From Eubacterium sp. (GTDB lineage: Bacteria; Bacillota_A; Clostridia; Lachnospirales; Lachnospiraceae), in the NCBI GenBank assembly GCA_023663915.1, contig JAMPGN010000141.1, positions 1 through 11,539 of the forward strand: a stretch of 11,539 nt of DNA, written 5' to 3'. The first letter of the stretch is position 1. Each line of letters starts with the position of its first letter. Both the position numbers and the translations under genes were made by a program. Positions 1 to 7,324 of the stretch are shown piece by piece. Under the pieces are notes generated by a model, which saw only the letters and a list, made by a program, of their open reading frames with translations, did no database searches and had not been told where the DNA came from.

Positions 1-301
1 GGATTATCTGGTGGGACGAGGCGTGCCTTTCCGGGATGCACACGGCATCATCGGCAGGCTGGTGTTATATTGTATCGATAAAAAATGCAGTATTGAAGAT
101 TTGTCTATTGAGGAATTAAAAGAGATCAGTCCGGTCTTTGAGGAAGACGTTTACGAGGCGATCCGCTTAAAGACCTGTGTGGAGAAGAGATTGACCGTGG
201 GAGCGCCAGGGCCGGCAGCGATGCGGGAAGTTATTGCCATTCAGAAAGAGTATCTTGCAAAGAGCTGGCAGGAAGAGGACGAGATCGATATTCCGAAATA
301 G
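1..301 (+). CDS. argH: Argininosuccinate lyase, C-terminal part (5' end outside window)
   Basis: This is the last ~99 residues of argininosuccinate lyase, the cytosolic enzyme that splits argininosuccinate into arginine and fumarate in the final step of arginine synthesis. The reading frame is open from base 2, giving DYLVGRGVPFRDAHGIIGRL, a stretch I recognise as conserved near the C-terminus of the family. It continues through a helical C-terminal domain to a TAG stop. The GTG at base 11 is internal and not the start, because the family signature begins upstream of it. The catalytic signature residues lie upstream of the window and cannot be checked. asd follows 27 bases later on the same strand, so the two may be co-transcribed. 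Confidence 0.93.
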   Translation, partial: DYLVGRGVPFRDAHGIIGRLVLYCIDKKCSIEDLSIEELKEISPVFEEDVYEAIRLKTCVEKRLTVGAPGPAAMREVIAIQKEYLAKSWQEEDEIDIPK

Positions 302-328
302 ATTTGGCAGGGAGAGGAGAATGGGAAA

Positions 329-1414
329 ATGAGTGACAAATTGAAAGTAGGCATTTTAGGTGGAACCGGTATGGTCGGGCAGAGATTTATCGCACTGCTT
401 GAGAATCATCCGTGGTTTGAGGTGACGACGATCGCCGCAAGCCCGCGCTCTGCCGGCAAGACATATATGGAAGCGGCGGGCGACCGCTGGAAAATGACGA
501 CGCCTATGCCGGATGCAGTTAAGAATATTATTGTTAAGAATGTAAATGAAGTTGAACAGGTGGCGGCGGAAGTCGATTTCGTGTTTTCTGCGGTAGACAT
601 GACCAGGGATGAGATTCGGAAGATTGAGGAAGAGTATGCAAAGGCAGAGACTCCCGTCGTATCCAATAACAGCGCCCACCGCTGGACGCCCGATGTGCCG
701 ATGGTGATTCCGGAGATCAATCCGGAACATTTCGAGGTGATTGAGGCACAGAAGAAACGTCTTGGAACAAGCAGAGGCTTCATTGCGGTCAAACCGAACT
801 GCTCCATTCAGAGTTATGCGCCGGTGCTTACCGCATGGCAGGAGTTTGAGCCTTACGAGGTAGTCGCTACGACTTATCAGGCGATTTCCGGCGCGGGCAA
901 GACCTTTCAGGACTGGCCGGAGATGGTGGAGAATGTGATTCCGTATATCGGCGGTGAGGAAGAGAAAAGCGAGAAAGAGCCGCTCAGGATATGGGGCAGG
1001 GTGGAGAACGGCGAGATCGTTCCGGCGACAAGTCCCGTGATTACCTGTCAGTGTATCCGCGTGCCGGTATTAAACGGGCATACTGCCGCCGTATTTGTCA
1101 AGTTTAAGAAGAAACCCGCCAAGGAGCAGCTTGTTGAGAAACTGGTGAATTTCAAGGGGCTTCCGCAGGAATTGGAACTGCCCAGCGCACCGAAGCATTT
1201 TATCCAGGTGATGGAGGAGGATAACCGTCCGCAGGTAACGCTCGATGTGGACTACGAGAACGGCATGGGAATCAGCGTCGGACGTATCCGGGAAGATCAT
1301 GTGTACGACTGGAAATTCGTCGGGCTTTCCCATAACACGGTCAGAGGCGCGGCGGGAGGAGCAGTGCTTTGTGCCGAGACGTTGAAGGCGAAAGGGTACA
1401 TCACGAAGAAATAA
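329..1414 (+). CDS. asd: Aspartate-semialdehyde dehydrogenase
   Basis: This 361-residue protein reduces aspartyl-phosphate to aspartate semialdehyde using NADPH, the branch point to lysine/diaminopimelate, threonine and methionine. The N-terminal dinucleotide-binding loop GGTGMVGQR is at residues 11-19. SNNSAHR is at 112-118. The catalytic cysteine is in PNCS (Cys158), and the CIRVPVLNGH segment carries the substrate-binding Arg244 and the catalytic His251. Length and motifs fit the archaeal/fungal-type branch of the family rather than the E. coli type. The start at 329 is supported by a GGAGAGGAGA Shine-Dalgarno region at 311-320 with 8 bases of spacing; the upstream ATG at 321 hits a stop after two further codons. 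The c-di-GMP gene follows after only 13 bases. No key residue is missing. Confidence 0.95.
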   Translation: MSDKLKVGILGGTGMVGQRFIALLENHPWFEVTTIAASPRSAGKTYMEAAGDRWKMTTPMPDAVKNIIVKNVNEVEQVAAEVDFVFSAVDMTRDEIRKIEEEYAKAETPVVSNNSAHRWTPDVPMVIPEINPEHFEVIEAQKKRLGTSRGFIAVKPNCSIQSYAPVLTAWQEFEPYEVVATTYQAISGAGKTFQDWPEMVENVIPYIGGEEEKSEKEPLRIWGRVENGEIVPATSPVITCQCIRVPVLNGHTAAVFVKFKKKPAKEQLVEKLVNFKGLPQELELPSAPKHFIQVMEEDNRPQVTLDVDYENGMGISVGRIREDHVYDWKFVGLSHNTVRGAAGGAVLCAETLKAKGYITKK

Positions 1415-1427
1415 GGATATAAGCAGT

Positions 1428-3152
1428 ATGGAAGAATTGAGATGCCAGATTGATCTGTTAAAGGCGATGAACCAGAAATTAAGCAAGGATGAGAAAATGC
1501 TCCGACTGATCTGCGAGACCTCAAACAATGCGTTTCTCTATTACAATTATGAGGAGCAAAGGATAGAGACGTTCGCGAACTGGAATCATTTTTTTGATTT
1601 TGCAGTCAGGGATATACATGATCTGAACAAGTTGTATGACTGCGTGGAGGAGCAGTATACCATTCCGCTTCAGGAAATTTTTTCGATTGACAGGCAGGGA
1701 CTTAAGAACCAGTCCATAGAAGTGAAACTGAGAGAAAAGCGTATCTGCATAGAAGTGGAAGTGAACGTTGTCTATGACGCGTTGGGAAATGCCACGGACA
1801 AGATCATCCGTTTTAAAGATGTGACGAAATTCAATTCACAGAACGATGAACTGACGTATTTAGCATATTACGATAATTTGACGGGGTTATACAACCGCAA
1901 TTATTTTATCAGACTGCTTAGCGAGTATTTAAGGTGCGCAGAGGAGGAAAATGAGACGGTTGCGGTTATGTTCATGGATTTTGATGATTTCCGCAGGATC
2001 AATGACGGCATGGGAATCATTGTTGGGGATGAGCTTGTTCAGATGTTCGGACAGTTTCTCGCGGAACTGATCGGGGACAATATCATCATTTCCCGTTTTA
2101 ACAGCGATATTTTCTGCATTGGCATCTATAGTCCCTGCGGGGCAAGAAGCGTGGAAACACTTTACAGGACGATCAAGGAGCGTCTAAAGAAGCCTTTTAA
2201 GCTATCAGATGGCAAGGAGATCCTTATCACGGTCAGCGTGGGTGTGGCGGAGTATCCCGATGCGGCCGGGAATCCCCTTGAGCTGATCAACTGCGCTGAA
2301 ATCGTCATGTTCAAAGTCAAAAGCATGGGCAAGGACAAGATTTTGTATTATAACGGCGCGATTCTGGAGGATTTTCTTAAGAAAGCCAAGATTGAGAACA
2401 AACTGAAAGATGCGGTTTTTAAACAGAATTTTACGATGTATTACCAGCCTCAGTTCCGCACAAATGACAAGGCGCTCAGGGGCGTTGAGGCGCTCATACG
2501 CTGGAAAGACGATAACGGCAGGATGATCAGCCCCGCCGTGTTCATCCCGATTGCGGAAAAGAGCGGGGCGATCGTGCCGATCGGTACATGGGTGATCGAG
2601 GAGAGCCTTCGCGCCTATGCGGATTGGAAACGCAAATATCATTATTCCATGGCACTATCGATCAATATCTCGGCAATCCAGTACAGGCAGCCGGATTTTA
2701 TCGATCATGTGACCGGGCTGATGGCGCAATATGATGTTTCCCCTTCGGAGATCGAATTGGAGATCACGGAATCTGTACTGATCGATGATTTGGAAGAGGT
2801 CACGAAGAAATTGGGCATGCTTAGGGATATCGGAATCAAGATTTCTTTGGATGATTTTGGAACAGGGTATTCTTCGTTGTCTTATCTGAAGGGGCTGCCT
2901 ATTGATACGCTCAAGATCGATAAGTCCTTTATTGACACGGTGACAACGGATGAGAATACGAGGATTATCACGGAATCCATTATCTATATGGTCAAAAAAT
3001 TAGGATTTGAGACGATTGCGGAGGGTGTTGAGACGGAAGAGCAGTTCTGTTACTTAAATGAGATCGGCTGTGATAATATCCAGGGATATTTCTTAGGGAA
3101 GCCGATGCCGTCGGAGAAGATAGAGGATCTGCTGGCGGATATGACTGCATAA
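1428..3152 (+). CDS. PAS-GGDEF(degenerate)-EAL protein, predicted cyclic-di-GMP phosphodiesterase
   Basis: This 574-residue cytosolic protein has no membrane segment. A short helical lead (1-22) is followed by a PAS-like sensor region (~25-135), a GGDEF-fold domain (~140-310, entered through DNLTGLYNRNYF) and an EAL domain (~320-574). The signature that should read GGDEF is NSDIF (225-229), so the catalytic Glu is Ile and both Gly are lost; no RxxD inhibitory site precedes it. Cyclase activity is therefore not expected. The EAL domain keeps EAL (354-356), Asn413, the ELEITES segment (443-449), DDFGTGYS (Asp475/Asp476), Lys496, the AEGVE loop (531-535) and Gln552, which together are the metal- and substrate-binding set of active phosphodiesterases. 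It should hydrolyse c-di-GMP to pGpG, with the dead GGDEF possibly a GTP-sensing regulator as in similar hybrids. A TAAGGAT overlapping the asd stop can act as ribosome binding site. Confidence 0.9.
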   Translation: MEELRCQIDLLKAMNQKLSKDEKMLRLICETSNNAFLYYNYEEQRIETFANWNHFFDFAVRDIHDLNKLYDCVEEQYTIPLQEIFSIDRQGLKNQSIEVKLREKRICIEVEVNVVYDALGNATDKIIRFKDVTKFNSQNDELTYLAYYDNLTGLYNRNYFIRLLSEYLRCAEEENETVAVMFMDFDDFRRINDGMGIIVGDELVQMFGQFLAELIGDNIIISRFNSDIFCIGIYSPCGARSVETLYRTIKERLKKPFKLSDGKEILITVSVGVAEYPDAAGNPLELINCAEIVMFKVKSMGKDKILYYNGAILEDFLKKAKIENKLKDAVFKQNFTMYYQPQFRTNDKALRGVEALIRWKDDNGRMISPAVFIPIAEKSGAIVPIGTWVIEESLRAYADWKRKYHYSMALSINISAIQYRQPDFIDHVTGLMAQYDVSPSEIELEITESVLIDDLEEVTKKLGMLRDIGIKISLDDFGTGYSSLSYLKGLPIDTLKIDKSFIDTVTTDENTRIITESIIYMVKKLGFETIAEGVETEEQFCYLNEIGCDNIQGYFLGKPMPSEKIEDLLADMTA

Positions 3153-3157
3153 TGTGT

Positions 3158-3163
3158 GAGGGA
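3158..3163 (+). promoter_or_regulatory. Ribosome binding site that decides the ATPase start
   Basis: GAGGGA lies 4 bases before the ATG at 3168. The alternative in-frame GTG at 3156 lies at the edge of this site and has no Shine-Dalgarno of its own. The protein reads MLLGRTSELKYL from the ATG, matching the usual beginning of the ATPase_2 family. Confidence 0.6.
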
Positions 3164-3167
3164 AGTT

Positions 3168-4529
3168 ATGTTATTAGGCAGGACATCGGAGTTAAAGTAC
3201 TTGAATAATTACTATGACAGGGAGGGCAGTCAGATCCTGATCGTATATGGGCAGAAGTATATCGGAAAGACGGCTCTTGTCAAGGAGTTTGTCGAGGATA
3301 AACAGCACTGCTATTATCTTGCAAGAGCATGCTCGGAGCGTGAGCAGACTTACCAGTGGGGAAGGCAGCTCGCAGAAGAGGGGTATGAGATCGATCCGTT
3401 TCCGTCTTTTCATGATATTTTTGTGAAGATAAGCCGGCAGAGCAGAGGCAAGAAAGTACTTGTGATTGATGAATTTCAGAATATTGTCAGGGCGAGCGAA
3501 CAGTTTATGCGAGAACTTGTCGCTTTTGTGCATAGTCAGTGGAACCGGGATGAAGTTATGGTTGTCCTGTGCAGCTCTTCGATCGGCTGGATTGAAAACA
3601 GCATGATCACGCGTATCGGCAATGCCGCTTATGAACTGTCGGGATTCTTAAAGATACGGGAACTTTCCTTTGAAGATATCGTGCAGAGATTTCCGAATTT
3701 TCGTATCGAGGAGTGTGTCGAGGCATATGCGATACTGGGCGGTTTTCCGGGACTTTGGAACAAATTTGACGACAGACTGACTATTCAACAGAATATATGC
3801 AGGAATATACTGGACACGAATTGCTTTCTCTTTGAGGAAGGGGAACGTATGCTGACCGACCAGCTGCGTGAGCCGGGCGTATACAACACGATCATGGCAT
3901 CGATCGCGGCAGGAAGGCATAAATTGAACAATCTGTACCTGCACACGGAGTTTTCGCGTGCCAAGATCAGCGTATATCTGAAGAATCTGATTGAACTGGA
4001 ACTGGTGGAGAAAGTTTTTTCTTACGATACGGCAGGCAAAGAGAATGTCCAGAAGGGCATTTACCGTATCAGCCATCCTTTTGTAGATTTCTATTATACG
4101 TATATGTATCCGTATTTAAGTTCCTTGCAGACGATGTCCGTGGGGGAATATTACAATCGCTACATCATGCCGGATTTTCGGAAGTATGTGGCGGGATATT
4201 TTAAAGAAGTATGCAGGCAGCATCTTGCCGGATTAAACAGCCGGGACAGACTTCCGATCTCGCTCGACGTTGTGGGCGAGTGGCTCGGCAAAGAGGGAGA
4301 ACTGGACATCATAGCGCAGGACGAGGAAGGGCGGACGTTGATCGGGCTGTGTAATTGGGAAAAACCGATGACTTATGAGGATTATGAGCATCTTTTGAGC
4401 TATGCGAAAAAAGCAAAGATCAACGTGGATTATGTTTATATGTATACGGCGTTCCGGTTTGATGAAAAGCTGAATCTGGAGGCAAAGATAAGACCGAACC
4501 TGAAGCTGGTGCAGATTTCAGATTTGTGA
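3168..4529 (+). CDS. P-loop ATPase, ATPase_2 with C-terminal DUF234-like domain
   Basis: This predicted 453-residue protein (457 if the GTG at 3156 is used) belongs to the widespread but poorly characterised archaeal-type ATPase_2/DUF234 group of AAA-related ATPases. Walker A is GQKYIGKT (28-35, Lys34) and Walker B is VLVIDEF (97-103, Asp101/Glu102). A winged-helix-like stretch follows (~241-288, including SRAKISVYLKNLIELELV). The C-terminal region has the family's aromatic segment (YRISHPFVDFYYTY), then GEWLGKEGELDII, the first half of a PD-(D/E)XK-type nuclease core. The second half, which I recall as GECKW in relatives, reads GLCNW (393-397), so Glu and Lys are replaced by Leu and Asn and nuclease activity is unlikely. 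The substrate is unknown; DNA binding is an inference from the winged helix and fold. It starts 15 bases after the EAL gene stop. Confidence 0.85.
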   Translation: MLLGRTSELKYLNNYYDREGSQILIVYGQKYIGKTALVKEFVEDKQHCYYLARACSEREQTYQWGRQLAEEGYEIDPFPSFHDIFVKISRQSRGKKVLVIDEFQNIVRASEQFMRELVAFVHSQWNRDEVMVVLCSSSIGWIENSMITRIGNAAYELSGFLKIRELSFEDIVQRFPNFRIEECVEAYAILGGFPGLWNKFDDRLTIQQNICRNILDTNCFLFEEGERMLTDQLREPGVYNTIMASIAAGRHKLNNLYLHTEFSRAKISVYLKNLIELELVEKVFSYDTAGKENVQKGIYRISHPFVDFYYTYMYPYLSSLQTMSVGEYYNRYIMPDFRKYVAGYFKEVCRQHLAGLNSRDRLPISLDVVGEWLGKEGELDIIAQDEEGRTLIGLCNWEKPMTYEDYEHLLSYAKKAKINVDYVYMYTAFRFDEKLNLEAKIRPNLKLVQISDL

Positions 4530-4537
4530 TTGTTAAT

Positions 4538-4543
4538 GGGGAG
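4538..4543 (+). promoter_or_regulatory. Ribosome binding site that decides the topoisomerase start
   Basis: GGGGAG precedes the ATG at 4547 by 3 bases. The in-frame GTG at 4526, which overlaps the upstream stop codon, has no Shine-Dalgarno. The conserved family N-terminus (KSVYIAEKPSVA) begins directly after the ATG. Confidence 0.6.
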
Positions 4544-4546
4544 TAT

Positions 4547-6559
4547 ATGGGAAAAAGTGTTTATATAGCAGAGAAGCCGAGTGTCGCAAGGGAATTTGCC
4601 AAGGCTTTGAAGTATAAAATGAGTAACAGGGACGGTTATATGGAGTCCGATGAGGCCGTCGTGACATGGTGTGTGGGACATCTGGTGACGATGAGCTATC
4701 CGGAGGTATATGATGAGAAGTATAAAAGATGGTCGCTTGACACGATCCCTTTTATACCGGAAGAGTTTAAGTATGAGGTGATCGCATCGGTCAGGAAACA
4801 GTTCCAGATCGTGAGCGGTCTGCTCAATCGGGAAGATGTGGATACCATCTATGTATGCACCGATTCGGGACGCGAAGGAGAATATATTTACCGTTTAGTG
4901 GAACAGCAGGCGCATGTGCAGGGCAAGATTCGGAAACGTGTGTGGATCGATTCGCAGACAGAGGAAGAGATCTTACGCGGAATCAGAGAGGCAAAGGATT
5001 TGTCTGCGTATGATAACCTGTCAAACGCCGCTTACCTGCGTGCAAAAGAAGATTATCTCATGGGAATCAATTTTTCTCGTGTGTTGACCTTAAAGTATAG
5101 CAATCCGATCAAGTCTTATCTGAAAGCAGACAAGGCGGTAGTGTCGGTGGGGCGCGTGATGACGTGCGTGCTCGGCATGGTGGTGAATCGGGAGCGGGAG
5201 ATCCGGGATTTTGTCAAGATACCTTTTTATAGGGTGCTTGCTAAGATTGATATCGAGGGAAAAGAATGCGTCTGTGAATGGAAAGCGGTGGAAGGGTCGC
5301 GCTATTATCAGTCGCCGCTCTTGTACAAAGACACCGGTTTCCTGGAAGAGAAAGATGCCGATGCATTTATACAATATCTGAAAGAAGAACCAACGCTATC
5401 GCCCGTCCTTGAGAAGATCGAGAAGAAGAAGGAGACGAAGAATCCGCCACTTTTGTACAATTTGGCGGAATTGCAGAATGATTGCTCCAAACTTTTCAAG
5501 ATCAGTCCGGACGAGACGCTTAAGATCGCGCAAGAACTTTACGAGAAAAAACTGACGACCTATCCTCGTACCGACGCAAGAGTGTTGTCGAGTGCGGTGG
5601 CAAAAGAGATACATAAAAATATCGGTGGTTTAAGGAATTATGATATTGCTGCACCTTACGCGGCGGAAGTGTTGAGTAAAGGAAGTTATAAGACGATCGC
5701 TAAGACAAGATATGTGAATGATAAACAGATCACAGATCACTATGCGATCATTCCCACCGGACAAGGATTCGGCGCGCTGAATGGGTTAAATGCGGCAGCG
5801 GTCAAGGTATACGAAGTCATCGTGAGGCGTTTTTTAAGCATTTTCTATCCGGCGGCGGTCTATCAGAAAATCAGTTTGAGTGTCAAGATGAAAGGTGAGA
5901 TATTCAACACGGGATTCAAGGTGTTGGCGGACGCAGGGTATCTTCCCGTAACACAGTACTCTTTTTCCAGGAAAAAGACGGATGGCGAGGAGGGTGAGGA
6001 GAAGAAAGACGAGCAGGAGGCCGCCTGTGACACGTCTTTTATGGAAAAACTCAAGACCCTCAGAAAAGGCAGGGAGTTTCAACTGCTTTCTTTGGATAAG
6101 AAAGAGGGAGAAACATCACCGCCTAAACGCTATAATTCCGGGACGATGATCCTGACGATGGAGAATGCCGGACAGTTTATTGAGGATGAGGAGCTGCGGG
6201 CGCAGATCAAGGGAAGTGGGATCGGCACTTCCGCGACGAGGGCGGAGATCCTTAAGAAGCTGGTGAATATTAAATATCTGGCATTAAATAAGAAGACGCA
6301 GATTATTACGCCGACGCTTCTGGGAGAGATGATTTATGAAGTGGTGGCTGGTTCCATCAAGCCGCTTCTTGATCCGAGACTGACGGCAAGCTGGGAGAAA
6401 GGTCTGACGCTTGTAGCGACTGGCGAAATCTCGGAGAATGAATATATGATGAAACTGGACGATTTTGTTACGAGAAGGACGAATACGGTGAAGCAGATGC
6501 ATAACCAATCCGTGCTCTATAATAGATTCTGCTATGTGGCGCAGTTTTATAAGAAATAG
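4547..6559 (+). CDS. topB: Type IA DNA topoisomerase, topoisomerase III-like
   Basis: This 670-residue enzyme is predicted to break and rejoin one DNA strand through a 5'-phosphotyrosine, relaxing negative supercoils and separating linked DNA. The Toprim domain opens with IAEKPSV (7-13, Glu9) and has TDSGREGE (105-112), a form of the acidic DxDxxxE site with Gly in the second Asp position, as in many Firmicute TopB proteins. The active-site Tyr339 sits in LTTYPRTDAR. Further landmarks are NPPLLYNLAELQ, DHYAIIPTG and IGTSATRAEIL. Two usually conserved segments differ from what I recall for the family: SVGRVMTCVL (200-209) where SVGRVQTPTL is typical, and IGTSATR where IGTPATR is typical. A highly charged Glu/Lys stretch (~475-494) interrupts the core. 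The C-terminus has no four-cysteine zinc ribbon. Length fits TopB rather than TopA. It could be a lineage-specific second type IA enzyme, so the topB symbol is tentative. Confidence 0.88.
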   Translation: MGKSVYIAEKPSVAREFAKALKYKMSNRDGYMESDEAVVTWCVGHLVTMSYPEVYDEKYKRWSLDTIPFIPEEFKYEVIASVRKQFQIVSGLLNREDVDTIYVCTDSGREGEYIYRLVEQQAHVQGKIRKRVWIDSQTEEEILRGIREAKDLSAYDNLSNAAYLRAKEDYLMGINFSRVLTLKYSNPIKSYLKADKAVVSVGRVMTCVLGMVVNREREIRDFVKIPFYRVLAKIDIEGKECVCEWKAVEGSRYYQSPLLYKDTGFLEEKDADAFIQYLKEEPTLSPVLEKIEKKKETKNPPLLYNLAELQNDCSKLFKISPDETLKIAQELYEKKLTTYPRTDARVLSSAVAKEIHKNIGGLRNYDIAAPYAAEVLSKGSYKTIAKTRYVNDKQITDHYAIIPTGQGFGALNGLNAAAVKVYEVIVRRFLSIFYPAAVYQKISLSVKMKGEIFNTGFKVLADAGYLPVTQYSFSRKKTDGEEGEEKKDEQEAACDTSFMEKLKTLRKGREFQLLSLDKKEGETSPPKRYNSGTMILTMENAGQFIEDEELRAQIKGSGIGTSATRAEILKKLVNIKYLALNKKTQIITPTLLGEMIYEVVAGSIKPLLDPRLTASWEKGLTLVATGEISENEYMMKLDDFVTRRTNTVKQMHNQSVLYNRFCYVAQFYKK

Positions 6560-6598
6560 CATATCATACATAGATTGAGGAAAAGGCAGGTATAAGAA

Positions 6599-7273
6599 AT
6601 GGCATGTTTGAATGACACGAAGATCAGTGAGCTCTATACGTTGGAGGAGACGATCGCAAAAGATATTTTTGAAGGGGCGACGTATCCATGGGAGGTACTG
6701 TCAAAGATCAGCGAATTTATTGTGGCACTGGGCAATACACTTCCAGAAGAACTCTATGAGAAGAAGGGCGACAACGTCTGGATTGCCAAGAGCGCCAAGA
6801 TCTATCCGAGCGCGTGTATCAACGGACCGGCGATCATCGATGAGGAGGCGGAGGTCAGACATTGCGCTTTTATCAGAGGGAATGCAATCGTTGGCAAAGG
6901 AGCTGTCGTAGGTAATTCCACAGAGCTTAAAAATGTGATATTATTTAATAAGGTGCAGGTGCCGCATTATAACTATGTGGGTGACAGTATTCTCGGTTAC
7001 AAGGCGCACATGGGCGCCGGCTCGATCACATCCAATGTCAAGAGCGACAAGACACTGGTGGTCGTCAAGGCAGGCGAGGAGAAATTTGGGACCGGACTTA
7101 AGAAATTTGGAGCTATGCTAGGTGACAATGTGGAGGTGGGATGTAATTCGGTATTAAATCCCGGAACGGTTATCGGGAAAGAGACGAATGTATATCCGAC
7201 ATCGATGGTGAGGGGATATATACCGGCACACAGCATTTATAAGAAACAGGGTGAAATAGCGGATAAATACTAG
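6599..7273 (+). CDS. Left-handed beta-helix acyltransferase, GlmU acetyltransferase-like, stand-alone
   Basis: This 224-residue protein has a helical N-terminal part (1-55) followed by hexapeptide repeats (~56-205, steps such as IAKSAK, IYPSAC, IVGKGA, VVGNST) that build a left-handed beta-helix. The core resembles the C-terminal acetyltransferase half of GlmU: FIRGN, ELKN, PHYNYVGDS and GAGSITSN match GlmU segments holding its Arg, Lys, His/Tyr and Asn active-site residues (here Arg93, Lys111, His123, Tyr126, Asn146). The uridylyltransferase half is absent. It is likely a CoA-dependent acyl or acetyl transferase on a sugar or sugar nucleotide; the acceptor is unknown. Annotation pipelines may call such proteins UDP-N-acetylglucosamine pyrophosphorylase, which would be wrong because that domain is missing. 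The start is supported by GGCAGG at 6585-6590, 8 bases upstream. It lies 39 bases after the topoisomerase. Confidence 0.85.
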   Translation: MACLNDTKISELYTLEETIAKDIFEGATYPWEVLSKISEFIVALGNTLPEELYEKKGDNVWIAKSAKIYPSACINGPAIIDEEAEVRHCAFIRGNAIVGKGAVVGNSTELKNVILFNKVQVPHYNYVGDSILGYKAHMGAGSITSNVKSDKTLVVVKAGEEKFGTGLKKFGAMLGDNVEVGCNSVLNPGTVIGKETNVYPTSMVRGYIPAHSIYKKQGEIADKY

Positions 7274-7275
7274 GC

Positions 7276-7293
7276 ATACCATTGCAGTGGTAT
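7276..7293 (+). other. Small inverted repeat between acyltransferase and cyclase genes
   Basis: ATACCA (7276-7281) and TGGTAT (7288-7293) form a 6-bp stem with a 6-base loop. No T-run follows, so it is not a rho-independent terminator. It could be an RNA hairpin affecting processing, or an operator half-pair; its role is unknown. Confidence 0.4.
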
Positions 7294-7311
7294 ATGAAAA
7301 TCAGAATATTT

Positions 7312-7317
7312 GGGGAG
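7312..7317 (+). promoter_or_regulatory. Ribosome binding site that decides the cyclase start
   Basis: GGGGAG stands 7 bases before the ATG at 7325. The ATG at 7319 is only one base away from it, and the in-frame TTG at 7310 lies before it, so both are less likely starts. Confidence 0.65.
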
Positions 7318-7324
7318 TATGCGT

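Noticed and set aside
356..807. Long open frames on the minus strand across asd
   Set aside because: They are shadows of the strongly supported asd gene, with arginine/histidine-rich, low-complexity translations and no family resemblance.
3168..4529. ATPase as part of an anti-phage defence system
   Set aside because: A P-loop ATPase with a nuclease-like C-terminus suggests this, but the nuclease motif is eroded and no defence partner is nearby, so nothing positive supports it.
4547..6559. Topoisomerase as a sign of an integrative conjugative element
   Set aside because: Some conjugative elements carry type IA topoisomerases, but no relaxase, integrase, transfer gene or attachment repeat is present and the flanks are chromosomal-type genes.
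6612..6911. Plus-strand 99-codon open frame inside the acyltransferase gene
   Set aside because: It overlaps a gene with clear hexapeptide repeats, is Arg/Ser-rich and has no Shine-Dalgarno.
7276..7293. Terminator between acyltransferase and cyclase genes
   Set aside because: The hairpin stem is 6 bp and is not followed by a T-run.
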